Assembly: GCF_007290395.2 (NCBI RefSeq)
Contig: NZ_CP041656.2
Span: 6,572,001 to 6,636,000, forward strand
Reading direction: 5' to 3'
DNA from: Bradyrhizobium cosmicum
Lineage (GTDB): Bacteria > Pseudomonadota > Alphaproteobacteria > Rhizobiales > Xanthobacteraceae
DNA: 64,000 nucleotides
How positions within the stretch are numbered: the stretch's first letter is position 1; every line of letters starts with the position of its first letter. The notes under the pieces were generated by a model, which had not been told where the DNA came from, did no database searches, and worked only from the letters and a program-made list of their open reading frames with translations. Position numbers and translations under genes: made by a program. This document shows positions 45,696 through 53,972 of this stretch, one piece after another.

Positions 45696-46115
45696 CTACT
45701 TCTCCTTGATCGGCGGCGCGATCTTCTCCGCCGGAGCCGGCGGCAGTGCTGGCTGGGTGGCCGCGCCCTGCGTCTGCGGATCCGGGCGCGCGGGCTCGGG
45801 GGCTGGCGTGGTGGGCCGGTCGCCGCCGGGCTTGGCTTCGGCGGGCTTGTTCTGGTCCTCAGACGGAGTGCCCTGGAGCGGATGCGTTGCCTGCGCCATC
45901 TCCATCCGGCTCTCGGCACGGATCTGGGCGAGTGACATTACCGACACCGCAACGCCGGCTGCGAGCAGCGAACAGGCAATTGTCAGGTCGAATTTCAGTC
46001 TGCGCTTGTCATTCTGGCCGGGCATGTCGATCACCGCCTTTTCCGCGAGATCAACGAAGTCGCGCGGCTGCGGTTCCGCCACCCGCGAAGCGGGAACTCC
46101 CCGTTTGCGCGCCAA
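45696..46115 (-). CDS. Hypothetical protein with one membrane segment and Pro-rich tail
   Basis: This 139-residue protein has a basic N-terminus, a single membrane segment (about residues 42-63, FDLTIACSLLAAGVAVSVMS), then a Pro/Ala-rich tail (PTTPAPEPARPDPQTQ). An inner Met (MPGQNDKRR) about 30 residues in could be the true start. It lies 8 nt downstream of the MgtC-family gene and may be co-transcribed. No family recognised. Confidence 0.6.
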   Translation of the reverse strand: MARKRGVPASRVAEPQPRDFVDLAEKAVIDMPGQNDKRRLKFDLTIACSLLAAGVAVSVMSLAQIRAESRMEMAQATHPLQGTPSEDQNKPAEAKPGGDRPTTPAPEPARPDPQTQGAATQPALPPAPAEKIAPPIKEK

Positions 46116-46123
46116 CGCCGCGC

Positions 46124-46840
46124 TCAGTCGGTGGTGCTGACTTCCCAGGTGGCGTGGCGCACGCCCGGTAAATGCTGCAGATCGGTCGCCGCCGCGTTCA
46201 GCTCGTTCGGATCGACCGCGGTCGCGACCAGCTTGGCAACGATCTCCAGGATATCGTCGCCGATTTCGACGACTTCGATGTCAGCCACCTGATATTTCGC
46301 ACCCTCGAGCTTCTCGACGAGCCGGTCGCGCATGTCGGGCAAGGCGTCAACCGCTACCGCGAGCTTGAAGTAATAGGTCGCTTCCGAGGTCTTCTCGTTC
46401 AGCGGGATGCGGTTGATGGCATTGACCAGCGGGCGGAGCATGGTGTTGCCGGCGATGACGAACACGGTGAGGGCCGCGGCCTGCGCGACCATGTCGGCCC
46501 CCGCACAGGAGCCGACCGCAGCCGAAGCCCACAGCGTCGCCGCGGTGTTGAGCCCGCGCACGTCCATGCCCTGCTTCATGATGACGCCGGCACCAAGGAA
46601 GCCGATGCCCGAGACGACGTAGGAGATCACCCGGACCGCACCGTCGGAGCCGGTCAGATGCATGGCGAGATCGACGAACGCGGCGGCGCCGACCGCGACC
46701 AGCACGTTGGTGCGCAGGCCCGCGGTGCGCTGGCGATACTGCCGCTCGGCGCCGATCAACGTACCCAGCACGAAGGCCGTGAACAGGCTGACCAGCGTGT
46801 CGGCGAAATCAGCAATCTGGAAGGTCGTCAGAAACCGCAT
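46124..46840 (-). CDS. MgtC/SapB-family membrane protein
   Basis: This 238-residue protein has four N-terminal membrane segments with the family pattern AFVLGTLIGAERQYRQRTAGLRTN, GIGFLGAGVIMKQG and GLNTAATLWASAAVGSCAGA. A C-terminal soluble ACT-like domain follows (about 155-238). MgtC proteins help survival at low Mg2+ and inside hosts by adjusting the F-type ATPase and phosphate uptake. The start MRFLTTFQI is the natural one. No Mg leader is evident. Confidence 0.92.
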   Translation of the reverse strand: MRFLTTFQIADFADTLVSLFTAFVLGTLIGAERQYRQRTAGLRTNVLVAVGAAAFVDLAMHLTGSDGAVRVISYVVSGIGFLGAGVIMKQGMDVRGLNTAATLWASAAVGSCAGADMVAQAAALTVFVIAGNTMLRPLVNAINRIPLNEKTSEATYYFKLAVAVDALPDMRDRLVEKLEGAKYQVADIEVVEIGDDILEIVAKLVATAVDPNELNAAATDLQHLPGVRHATWEVSTTD

Positions 46841-46870
46841 GGCCCCCTATACGGTCAGAACGATGACAGA

Positions 46871-47890
46871 TTAAAGCTCCAGCAGGCCGCCATCCCCATT
46901 TTCGTCGGCAAAGGCCAGCAGCGTCCCCTTGGCATTCCAGGCGAGCGCGGCAACCGGCGGGGTACCGTTGCGGCGGACCAGGATCTCCGCGCCGTCTTCC
47001 AGTCGCACCATCAGTACGGTGCCGTCGCTGTAGCCGGCGGCGAGGATGTCGTTCTTCGGATGGCAGGCGACCACGGACACGCGCGCCTGAAGCGGCGCCA
47101 GCATCGCGGGCTCCTTGCCCATCGGGCCGTCCTTGCTGGCAAACGGCCAGACGATGACGGTGTCGGCGCCCGAGGTCGCCAGACCCTTGCCGCCTGCGCT
47201 CCAGGACATCGAGCGGACGCGGCCGGGATAGCCGGTCATACGCATGTGCCTGTTGTCGGCGAGGCGCCAGCCGTGCAGCGCCGACTCGTGCATGGTGGTG
47301 ACCAGAAATTTGTTGTCGGGGCTGAAGGTGACGCCGAGATGCGACCCCGCCCAGGGCAGGAATTCAGCCGAGTCCGCCATGTTGGGAAACCACAGCGTCG
47401 CGCCGTTGTAATGGGCGATCGCGAGGCGCAGCCCCTTGGGCGCGAACGCAAGGCCGCCGACGGTGGAGGGCACCTCAAGCGACTTCTCCTCGGCCTTGCC
47501 GCTCTTCACGGTCGCGGTCTTGCCGGCCGACCAGGCAAAAGCGCCGTCCGGATGCAGCGCCACCGCGTCGATCCAGCGCCGCTTCGGGTCGGTGGCAAGC
47601 AATGTCACCTCGCCGTTGGCGTCGAGCGACACGACCTTACCGTCGTCGCCGCCCATGATGAGGCGCTTGCCGTCGGAGGCAGCGGAGAGAATGCCGCCGT
47701 TATGCACGGCAACCTTGGTGATCTCTCCCTTGGCATCGACGAACGCGACGTTCTCCTCGGCGCCGACAAAGGCGGCGCGAGGCCCAAGGAAATGCGCTGA
47801 GGTCACGCCCATGCCCAGCGTGACCGGCTTGACGCGGTCGGTGACGGAAACGATCGAGGCTGAATCCGGGGCCGGCGTAAACTCTTTCAT
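46871..47890 (-). CDS. WD40-repeat beta-propeller protein of the zinc operon
   Basis: This 339-residue protein is made of about seven beta-propeller repeats (for example SADG-type turns in ILSAASDGKRLIMGGDDGKVVSLD and GLATSGADTVIVWPFAS). It has no signal peptide and so should be cytosolic. Its ATG overlaps the stop of the COG0523 GTPase gene by one base (TGATG), a strong sign of coupling. WD40 genes next to COG0523 GTPases recur in alphaproteobacteria. The periplasmic AztD zinc chaperone is also a propeller, but it is exported, unlike this protein. A scaffold or zinc-handling role is inferred. Confidence 0.88.
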   Translation of the reverse strand: MKEFTPAPDSASIVSVTDRVKPVTLGMGVTSAHFLGPRAAFVGAEENVAFVDAKGEITKVAVHNGGILSAASDGKRLIMGGDDGKVVSLDANGEVTLLATDPKRRWIDAVALHPDGAFAWSAGKTATVKSGKAEEKSLEVPSTVGGLAFAPKGLRLAIAHYNGATLWFPNMADSAEFLPWAGSHLGVTFSPDNKFLVTTMHESALHGWRLADNRHMRMTGYPGRVRSMSWSAGGKGLATSGADTVIVWPFASKDGPMGKEPAMLAPLQARVSVVACHPKNDILAAGYSDGTVLMVRLEDGAEILVRRNGTPPVAALAWNAKGTLLAFADENGDGGLLEL

Positions 47891-48927
47891 CACGAGACGA
47901 TACAGCTCTCGAAGCCCTTGCGAATGAGATCTTCGGGCAATTCGCGACCGATGAAGACGAGGCGGCTCTGGCGCGGCTCGTCGTCCTTCCACTTCCGCTG
48001 GTGGTCACCCTCCAGCATCATGTGAACGCCCTGGAAGACGTAGCGGTCGTCGTCGTCGTGGAAGGCGAGGATGCCCTTCGAGCGCAGGATCTTGCCGCCC
48101 TCGACCTGCACCAGGTTCTGGAGCCAGGGCATGAACACGTTCGGATCGAGCGGTTTGTCGGATTTAAGCGACAGCGACTGCATGTCCTCGTCGTGATAGT
48201 GCTTCAGGCCGTGGCCGTGATCATGGTGATGGTGGTCGTGGCCGTGATGATCATGGTCGTGGTCATGATCGTCGGCCTCCAGGAAATCCGGTTCGATCTC
48301 CAGAATGCGGTCGAGGTCGAATGCGCCGCGGTCGAGCACGTCGGCCAGCGCCACCGAGCAGCGCTCGGTGCGATGCAGCTTGGCATAGGGGTTGATGGCG
48401 CGGATGCGGGCCTCGACCTCGGCAAGCTCGGCTTTGGTGACGAGATCGGTCTTGTTGAGCACGATGACGTCGGCAAAGGCGATCTGGTTCTTGGCTTCGG
48501 GCGCATCCTTCAGCCGGTCTGATAGCCATTTGGCATCGGCGACCGTGACGACCGCGTCGAGCCGGGCGTTCTTCTGCACGTCCTCATCGACGAAGAAGGT
48601 CTGGGCGACGGGCGCCGGATCGGCGAGCCCCGTGGTCTCGACGATGATGGCGTCGAACTTGCCCTTGCGCTTCATCAAGCCGTCCATGATGCGCACGAGA
48701 TCGCCGCGCACGGTGCAGCAGATGCAACCATTGTTCATCTCGAACACTTCCTCATCGGCGCCGATGATGAGGTCGTTGTCGATGCCGATCTCGCCGAATT
48801 CGTTGACGATGACGGCGTATTTCTTGCCGTGGTTTTCCGACAGGATGCGGTTGAGCAGCGTGGTCTTGCCGGCACCGAGATAGCCGGTCAGGACGGTCAC
48901 GGGAATTTTCTGGGACGCTTCAGACAT
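47890..48927 (-). CDS. COG0523/CobW-family GTPase, probable zinc metallochaperone
   Basis: This 345-residue GTPase has Walker A GYLGAGKTTLLN, the metal-binding NNGCICCTVRGDL, the NKTD specificity motif, and a long His/Asp-rich stretch in the middle (repeats of HDHDHH and HHHHDHGHG). A C-terminal CobW_C domain follows (MPWLQNLVQVEGG … GIQ-like FQGVHMM). Zur-controlled members deliver zinc to client proteins under zinc starvation. It is the fifth gene of the operon read from the Zur box at 51728-51744. The start MSEASQKIP (48927) is preferred over a Met five codons upstream. Confidence 0.92.
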   Translation of the reverse strand: MSEASQKIPVTVLTGYLGAGKTTLLNRILSENHGKKYAVIVNEFGEIGIDNDLIIGADEEVFEMNNGCICCTVRGDLVRIMDGLMKRKGKFDAIIVETTGLADPAPVAQTFFVDEDVQKNARLDAVVTVADAKWLSDRLKDAPEAKNQIAFADVIVLNKTDLVTKAELAEVEARIRAINPYAKLHRTERCSVALADVLDRGAFDLDRILEIEPDFLEADDHDHDHDHHGHDHHHHDHGHGLKHYHDEDMQSLSLKSDKPLDPNVFMPWLQNLVQVEGGKILRSKGILAFHDDDDRYVFQGVHMMLEGDHQRKWKDDEPRQSRLVFIGRELPEDLIRKGFESCIVS

Positions 48928-48980
48928 AACAACTCCGGACATAGGGCTTCCGCGCGACGCGAGGCGGGGTGGCCCCTGCC

Positions 48981-49844
48981 CTAGTGGTCAAGCGCGCTGG
49001 TCAGGGCCTTTATATTGTGCCTGACCATATCAATGTAAGTGGGTGCAGGCCCCTTTTCACCCGTCAAACCGTCCGAAATCAGGGTCCCGCCGACCTTTGC
49101 CCCGGTCTCGGCCGCAATCCGCCGGATCAGCCGGTCGTCACTGATATTCTCCAGGAATACCGCCGGGATCCTCGCGGCCTTGATCTGGCCGATGATACCA
49201 GCGATGTCCCGTGCGCTGGGCTCGGTTTCAGTGGAAACGCCCAGGGGGGCGATGAACTGGACGCCGTATTCGGAGGCGAAATAGCCGAAGGCGTCGTGGG
49301 TCGAGATCACCTTGCGCCGCTCAGGCGGGGGTTTGGCCACGGCCTCGCGGACCTCGCGGTCGAGCGCGTCGAGCTTGTCCAGATAGGCCCTGGCCCGGGC
49401 GCGGAAGACATCCGCATCGTCAGGATCGGCCGCGACCAGCGCTTTGGCGATGTCGGTGACGTAGACTTTGGCGTTGGGAACGGACTGCCAGGCGTGGGGA
49501 TCTGCAGCCGAACCGAGCTTCAGGGGCGTGATCCCGGCGCTCGCGGTCACCACCTGCGCCTTGGCTCCGGAGGATTGCACGAGTCGCGGCAGCCAGCCTT
49601 CGAGGCCGAGCCCATTGACGATGACGAGCTTTGCGTCCGCGATCCGCTTCGCATCGCTGGGCGCCGGCGTGTAGACATGGACGTCGCTATCGGGGCCGAC
49701 CAGCGTCGTCACGTTGACCCGGTCGCCGCCAACAGTGCGGACGAAATCGCCGAGGATGGAGAAGCTGGCGACGACGTGGAGCCGTTCCGCGGCGCGCAGC
49801 GGCGAAGCGACCAGGAGCAAGGCGAGGAGCACGAGGACCCGCAT
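48981..49844 (-). CDS. znuA: Zinc ABC transporter substrate-binding protein
   Basis: This 287-residue cluster-9 metal-binding protein has a signal peptide (MRVLVLLALLLVASPLRAA). Metal-ligand positions are visible in DVHVYTPAPSD, GSAADPHAWQS, KVISTHDAFGYFASEY and the C-terminal EKGPAPTYIDMVRHN. It lacks the long His-rich loop of E. coli ZnuA. It lies 5 nt downstream of the permease gene. Zinc rather than manganese is inferred from the Zur box and the COG0523 neighbour. Confidence 0.9.
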   Translation of the reverse strand: MRVLVLLALLLVASPLRAAERLHVVASFSILGDFVRTVGGDRVNVTTLVGPDSDVHVYTPAPSDAKRIADAKLVIVNGLGLEGWLPRLVQSSGAKAQVVTASAGITPLKLGSAADPHAWQSVPNAKVYVTDIAKALVAADPDDADVFRARARAYLDKLDALDREVREAVAKPPPERRKVISTHDAFGYFASEYGVQFIAPLGVSTETEPSARDIAGIIGQIKAARIPAVFLENISDDRLIRRIAAETGAKVGGTLISDGLTGEKGPAPTYIDMVRHNIKALTSALDH

Positions 49845-49849
49845 CGCTG

Positions 49850-50719
49850 TCAGGCCTCCAGATGCCGGCCGGGAAACAACTGGCGGACGATGCCGCCGAC
49901 GCGGCCGAACAGGACCGAGACGATGTAGAGCACGGTCGCCACCAGGATGATCGCAGGGCCGGAGGGCACGCGGGTCTGGAACGACAGCACGAGGCCGGCA
50001 TAGCCGGAGACGGCGGCGGCGACCACCGCGATGCAGATCATCATTGTGAGATCGCGCGACCAGAATCGCGCGATGCCGGCCGGCAGGATCATCAGGCCGA
50101 CCGCCAGCAACGTGCCGAGCGCCTGAAAGCCGTTGACGAGGTTGATGACGACGAGCGCGAGGAAGGCGAGATGCGCTGGGCCGCCGGCGCGGCTCACGGT
50201 CCGCAGGAATAGCGGATCCACGCTCTCGATCACGAGCGGACGGTAGATCACCGCGAGCACCAGCAGCGTCACGGTGGCATTGAAGGCCACCACCAGCAGG
50301 GTCTGGTCGTCCATCGCGAGGATGTTGCCGAACAACACGTGCAACAGGTCGATATTGGTGCCTTTGATCGACACGATGGTCACGCCGAGCGCCAGCGAGG
50401 CCAAGTAGAAGGTCGCCAGCGATGCGTCCTCCTTCAGCCCGGTCGAGCGCGCGACCACGCCGGCGAGGATCGCCACCGCAAAGCCGGCGATCAGGCCGCC
50501 GGCCGTCATCGCGAACAGATTGAGCCCGGAGAGCAGGAAGCCAACGGCCGCACCGGGCAGTATCGCATGCGCCATGGCGTCGCCGACGAGGCTCATCCGC
50601 CGCAGCATCAGGAACACGCCGATCGGCGCGCCGGCGAGCGACAGCGCGATGACCGCGGCGAGCGCACGCCGCATGAACTCGAATTCGGTGAACGGACCGA
50701 TCAGCGCGTCATAAACCAT
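49850..50719 (-). CDS. znuB: Zinc ABC transporter permease
   Basis: This 289-residue integral membrane protein of the ABC-3 family has about eight hydrophobic segments. The coupling region near GVFLMLRRMSLVGDAMAHAILPGAA is strongly conserved in ZnuB/MntB proteins. It lies 6 nt downstream of the ATPase gene and 5 nt upstream of the binding-protein gene, forming a tight three-gene transporter unit. Confidence 0.93.
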   Translation of the reverse strand: MVYDALIGPFTEFEFMRRALAAVIALSLAGAPIGVFLMLRRMSLVGDAMAHAILPGAAVGFLLSGLNLFAMTAGGLIAGFAVAILAGVVARSTGLKEDASLATFYLASLALGVTIVSIKGTNIDLLHVLFGNILAMDDQTLLVVAFNATVTLLVLAVIYRPLVIESVDPLFLRTVSRAGGPAHLAFLALVVINLVNGFQALGTLLAVGLMILPAGIARFWSRDLTMMICIAVVAAAVSGYAGLVLSFQTRVPSGPAIILVATVLYIVSVLFGRVGGIVRQLFPGRHLEA

Positions 50720-50725
50720 CTGACG

Positions 50726-51481
50726 TCACGCCGCCTGCGAGCGGGCGTCGTCGGCCGCGCAGGCCGCGGCGCTGTCGTCGAAGGCTTCGCACATCCGCAT
50801 CGCGACCATCAGGTTCTCCGGCGTCAGCACCTCCGCCGTCGGTCCCCAGGCGACGGGGCCGCGTGCCAGCACCAGGGTCTCGCTGAAATGGGTGCGCACC
50901 ATCTCCATGTCGTGCAATGCGGCGAGCACGGTGCGGCCCTCGCCGTGCCAGTGCTTGACCAGCGCGAGCAGGTCGGTCGTAGTCTTGCTGTCGATGGCGT
51001 TGAAAGGCTCGTCGAGCACGATCAGGCGAGCATCCTGAAGCAGCACGCGCGCAAACAGAACTCGCTGCATCTGCCCGCCCGAGAGCGTGCCGAGGGGACG
51101 GTTCTCGAAGCCGTTGAGGCCGACGGAAGCGATCGCGCGGAGGATCTTGTCACGCGCGGCCTTGCCGATGCCGCCGAACAGGCCGGTCGCCCGCCACAGC
51201 CCGGTCGCGACGAAATCGAACACCGAGATGGGAAAGCTGCGATCGATCTCCGCGCTCTGCGGCAGATAGGCGATGTCGCGGGAGTCGAGCCCGCCGAGAT
51301 GGATGCTGCCGTCGAGCGGCCGGAGGATGCCGACGATACCGCGCAGCAGCGTCGACTTGCCGGCCCCGTTCGGACCGATCACGGCGACCAGCGCGCCGGA
51401 GGCGACCTCGCCATTGAGGTGGTGCACGGCCGGATGCCGGTCGTAGCCGAGCGTGACGTTGTGGAAATGCACGGCCGCCAT
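50726..51481 (-). CDS. znuC: Zinc ABC transporter ATP-binding protein
   Basis: This 251-residue ATPase has Walker A GPNGAGKST, the signature LSGGQMQR, Walker B LIVLDEPF and the switch His in ALHDME. It powers uptake through the permease next to it. The start MAAVHFHNV (51481) is chosen because the longer frame overlaps the upstream small gene. The start lies 2 nt after that gene's stop. The ending AADDARSQAA is unconserved. Confidence 0.93.
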   Translation of the reverse strand: MAAVHFHNVTLGYDRHPAVHHLNGEVASGALVAVIGPNGAGKSTLLRGIVGILRPLDGSIHLGGLDSRDIAYLPQSAEIDRSFPISVFDFVATGLWRATGLFGGIGKAARDKILRAIASVGLNGFENRPLGTLSGGQMQRVLFARVLLQDARLIVLDEPFNAIDSKTTTDLLALVKHWHGEGRTVLAALHDMEMVRTHFSETLVLARGPVAWGPTAEVLTPENLMVAMRMCEAFDDSAAACAADDARSQAA

Positions 51482-51483
51482 GA

Positions 51484-51720
51484 TCACCTCATCGCCAGCA
51501 AGACCACGCCCCAGAGCACGGCACAGACGGCCAGCGCGGCCGAAAGGCGCCCGGCCACAGTCATGCGCAGGATCGACCACGGCGCGGCTTGGGCCGGATG
51601 CGGCGAGGCCGGGTCGTGGACATGGGCGTGGCTGTGATCGTGCCCATGTGGGTGCGCGCGGTCATGGGAATGGCCATGAGCATGGTCGTGAGGATGGGCG
51701 GGGGACGCGGCGGGAACCAT
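51484..51720 (-). CDS. His-rich single-pass membrane miniprotein, first gene of the zinc operon
   Basis: This 78-residue protein has 14 histidines in its first 40 residues, in alternating pattern (HPHDHAHGHSHDRAHPHG and so on), followed by one membrane segment (about 56-76, LSAALAVCAVLWGVVLLAM). It has no signal peptide of its own. Its ATG lies 8 bp from the Zur box and its stop is 2 nt from znuC, so it is the first gene of the operon; because the box is so close, the transcript may be leaderless or the true start may lie further in. It could buffer or hand over zinc at the membrane. No named family is recognised. Confidence 0.75.
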   Translation of the reverse strand: MVPAASPAHPHDHAHGHSHDRAHPHGHDHSHAHVHDPASPHPAQAAPWSILRMTVAGRLSAALAVCAVLWGVVLLAMR

Positions 51721-51727
51721 GGCAAGG

Positions 51728-51744
51728 ACGTTATATTATAACAT
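51728..51744. promoter_or_regulatory. Zur-box operator of the zinc operon
   Basis: ACGTTATATTATAACAT is a near-perfect palindrome (TTATA-T-TATAA core). It differs from the alphaproteobacterial Zur consensus ATGTTATANTATAACAT at one base. It lies directly upstream of the His-rich gene and 21 bp after the stop of the permease gene, so it should repress the six-gene operon 51720-46871 when zinc is sufficient. Confidence 0.88.
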
Positions 51745-51764
51745 TACCCCTGTCCACGGCTGGC

Positions 51765-52265
51765 TCAGGGCTTGCCGATCACCATTGCGATCGCGGCGGC
51801 CACGAACGGGAACGGCACGGACACGGCGCAGCGGAACCAGACGAAACGCGCCGGCATGAACGGGATTTCCCACAAGATCACCCGCTGGAAGGCGAACAGG
51901 GCCCAGGCCACGACATAGGCGACCACTTGGGGCACCCCGCCGCCGGACTTCAACGCCACCGTGCCGATGGAAAAGCCGATCACGGGACCGCCGGGCGTCG
52001 CCGCCCCGGCGACCACGGCGGTTGCGACGCCCAGCCAGCCGCTGTCCGGCCCGAGCCAGCCGGTGATCACCTCCTGCGGGATGATGGCGGCGATATAGCC
52101 GGAGCCGATCACGCCGAGCGCTATCCGGGGCACGATGTTGATGAAGTCCATCGAGCCTTCGCGCAGCGAGGCCTTGAACACCGGAGGGCCGCGGCGGAAG
52201 GCGATCAGGCCGACGCCAAACACCGAGCCCCACAAAAGGATGTCGATCAGGAGCGCGGCACTCAT
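51765..52265 (-). CDS. Permease half, DUF318/ArsP-like (second subunit)
   Basis: This 166-residue membrane protein has about four to five hydrophobic segments and the motif VVAGAATPGGPVIGFSIG, a PGGP signature of the DUF318 permease family. It is half the size of typical family members. Its start overlaps the stop of the upstream half gene by 4 nt (ATGA), so the two are made together. The stop lies just 5' of the Zur box of the next operon. The substrate is unknown. Confidence 0.82.
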   Translation of the reverse strand: MSAALLIDILLWGSVFGVGLIAFRRGPPVFKASLREGSMDFINIVPRIALGVIGSGYIAAIIPQEVITGWLGPDSGWLGVATAVVAGAATPGGPVIGFSIGTVALKSGGGVPQVVAYVVAWALFAFQRVILWEIPFMPARFVWFRCAVSVPFPFVAAAIAMVIGKP

Positions 52266-52873
52266 GCCGCATCCTCGTCGCTGCCGCGCTTCGGATAGAG
52301 CCGGATATAGACGAAGCGGCCGAGCGCGCCGGCGAGCACCGGCAGCGGCAGCGAGATGACGATCCGCCACAGCGTGAAATCGGTGCCCATGATCGGGATT
52401 TCCCAGGCCACCGCGCGGCCATAGCCGATCAGGGTCCAGCTCACGACCATGGCGATGGTGGCACCGAAATCGGCGCCGACAGCCAGCAGCGCGCTCGCCA
52501 CCGGATAGGCGGTGAAGGGCCCGCCGGGCAGGATCGCGCCGAACGCGGTGCCGATCAAAAGGCCCTTCAACCCGGACTTCGGCCCGAGCGAGCGCGAGAC
52601 TTTTTCGTGCGGCAATATCTCGGAGATGAATGCGCCGAGCAGGCAGCCCGCCAGCACGCGCGGCAGGATGCCGCCGAACAGCGAGAGATCGTGGGTCAGA
52701 ATCTCGAGGACACCGTCAGTGCCGTCACGCCGCCAGACCAGAGCTGCGCTCACCGCCACCAGCGCCGCAATGATGATCGTCGACCAGCCGATCGGCTTGC
52801 GCACACGCCCCGGCCGCGGCTCGGACTCCGCGTCGTCGGCAGGCGCCGGATTCTTCGGGAAAAGTTCTGACAA
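52262..52873 (-). CDS. Permease half, DUF318/ArsP-like (first subunit)
   Basis: This 203-residue protein has a charged N-terminus, then about five membrane segments, with TAFGAILPGGPFTAYPVASALL carrying the PGGP motif, and a region LPHEKVSRSLGPKSGLKGLLIG. It resembles one half of a DUF318 permease, with the second half encoded by the overlapping gene downstream. In larger relatives the two halves are one protein with two PGGP motifs. No metal-response site is evident upstream of it. Confidence 0.82.
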   Translation of the reverse strand: MSELFPKNPAPADDAESEPRPGRVRKPIGWSTIIIAALVAVSAALVWRRDGTDGVLEILTHDLSLFGGILPRVLAGCLLGAFISEILPHEKVSRSLGPKSGLKGLLIGTAFGAILPGGPFTAYPVASALLAVGADFGATIAMVVSWTLIGYGRAVAWEIPIMGTDFTLWRIVISLPLPVLAGALGRFVYIRLYPKRGSDEDAA

Positions 52874-52997
52874 ATGGCTCGGTCGGATCGAGGGTGATGC
52901 CCGTCCTGATTAAGGGCGGCGCCCCATCGATGCAAACGGTAGGATGACAGACCCTTGCGCGCGTTGCGCAGAACTCGGCCGCTCAATTCCGCACAGC

Positions 52998-53025
52998 AAA
53001 AAAGGCGACCGCCCGAGCGACCGCC
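52998..53025 (-). terminator. Probable terminator of sodB
   Basis: On the minus strand GGCGGTCGCTCGGGCGGTCGCC forms a hairpin (53004-53025) with two A-C mismatches, followed by TTTTTT (52998-53003). It lies beyond the family-B repeat after the sodB stop. Confidence 0.7.
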
Positions 53026-53030
53026 TCTTC

Positions 53031-53134
53031 GTCATTCCGGGGCGCGCGAAGCGCGAGCCCGGAATCTATCCATCCATTCGGGATGACGCCCGATGGATTC
53101 CGGGCTCGGCGCTGACGCGCCGCCCCGGAATGAC
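53031..53134. repeat. Palindromic intergenic repeat, family B copy 3
   Basis: It begins GTCATTCCGGGGCGCGCGAA and ends CGCCGCCCCGGAATGAC, nearly the same as the copy at 28306-28408. It lies between sodB and its terminator. Confidence 0.85.
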
Positions 53135-53144
53135 GGAGTAAAAC

Positions 53145-53741
53145 TTACGCCTTGTCGAACAGGGACTCGACGTATTCCCAGTTCACGAGGTTCTCGACGA
53201 ACGCCTTGAGATAGTCGGGACGGCGATTGCGATAGTCGATGTAGTAGGAGTGCTCCCAGACGTCGCAGCCGAGAATCGGGGTAGCGCCGTGCACCAGCGG
53301 ATTCTCCCCGTTCGGGGTCTTGGAGATCTCGAGCTTGCCGTTCTTGACCTGGAGCCAGCACCAGCCGGAGCCGAACTGGCCGACGCCGGCCGCCTGGAAG
53401 TCGGTCTTGAACTTCTCGAAGCCGCCGAGGTCTTCGTTGATCTTCTTCTCGAGCTTGCCCGGCAGCTTGGTGCCGCCGCCATTGGGCTTCATCCAGCTCC
53501 AGAAGTGGATGTGGTTGTAGTGCTGGCCGGCGTTGTTGAACACGGCCGGGTTCTTGCCGAACGAGCCCTTGACGATCTCCTCAAGGGACTTGCCTTCCCA
53601 TTCGGTCCCCTTGAGCGCGTTGTTGCCGTTGGTGACGTAGGCCTGATGATGCTTGTCGTGGTGGAATTCCAGCGTCTCCTTCGACATGAACTGGCCGAGG
53701 GCGTCATAGGCGTAAGGGAGTGGGGGGAGCGTAAAGGTCAT
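53145..53741 (-). CDS. sodB: Superoxide dismutase, Fe/Mn type
   Basis: This 198-residue enzyme converts superoxide to hydrogen peroxide and oxygen. Metal ligands are visible as the N-terminal His in EFHHDKHHQAYV, His in FNNAGQHYNHIHFWSW, Asp in GCDVWEHSYYIDY and His after it. The start MTFTLPPLPYAYDALGQF is the standard one. The protein has no signal peptide and is cytosolic. Fe or Mn choice cannot be settled from sequence alone; the sequence is closer to the iron type. Confidence 0.96.
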   Translation of the reverse strand: MTFTLPPLPYAYDALGQFMSKETLEFHHDKHHQAYVTNGNNALKGTEWEGKSLEEIVKGSFGKNPAVFNNAGQHYNHIHFWSWMKPNGGGTKLPGKLEKKINEDLGGFEKFKTDFQAAGVGQFGSGWCWLQVKNGKLEISKTPNGENPLVHGATPILGCDVWEHSYYIDYRNRRPDYLKAFVENLVNWEYVESLFDKA

Positions 53742-53972
53742 GGGATGTTGTCCGCGACTGATGGGGAATTAGCTTAACGGGGACTCTTATAGAAGGTTCC
53801 GCTGCCGTTAAATACCGCGAATTTGCGAAAACACGTGATGCCGCGGCTGGGCCGGATTGCATAAAATCGGCGCAGATATGTGGGCGCTTTAGGAGAGGCC
53901 GGAAAATATCATTGCCTTTGAGGCGCTTATGACAGAAGGGACGCACCACACGCAGATGCGAAAGAAAGAACA

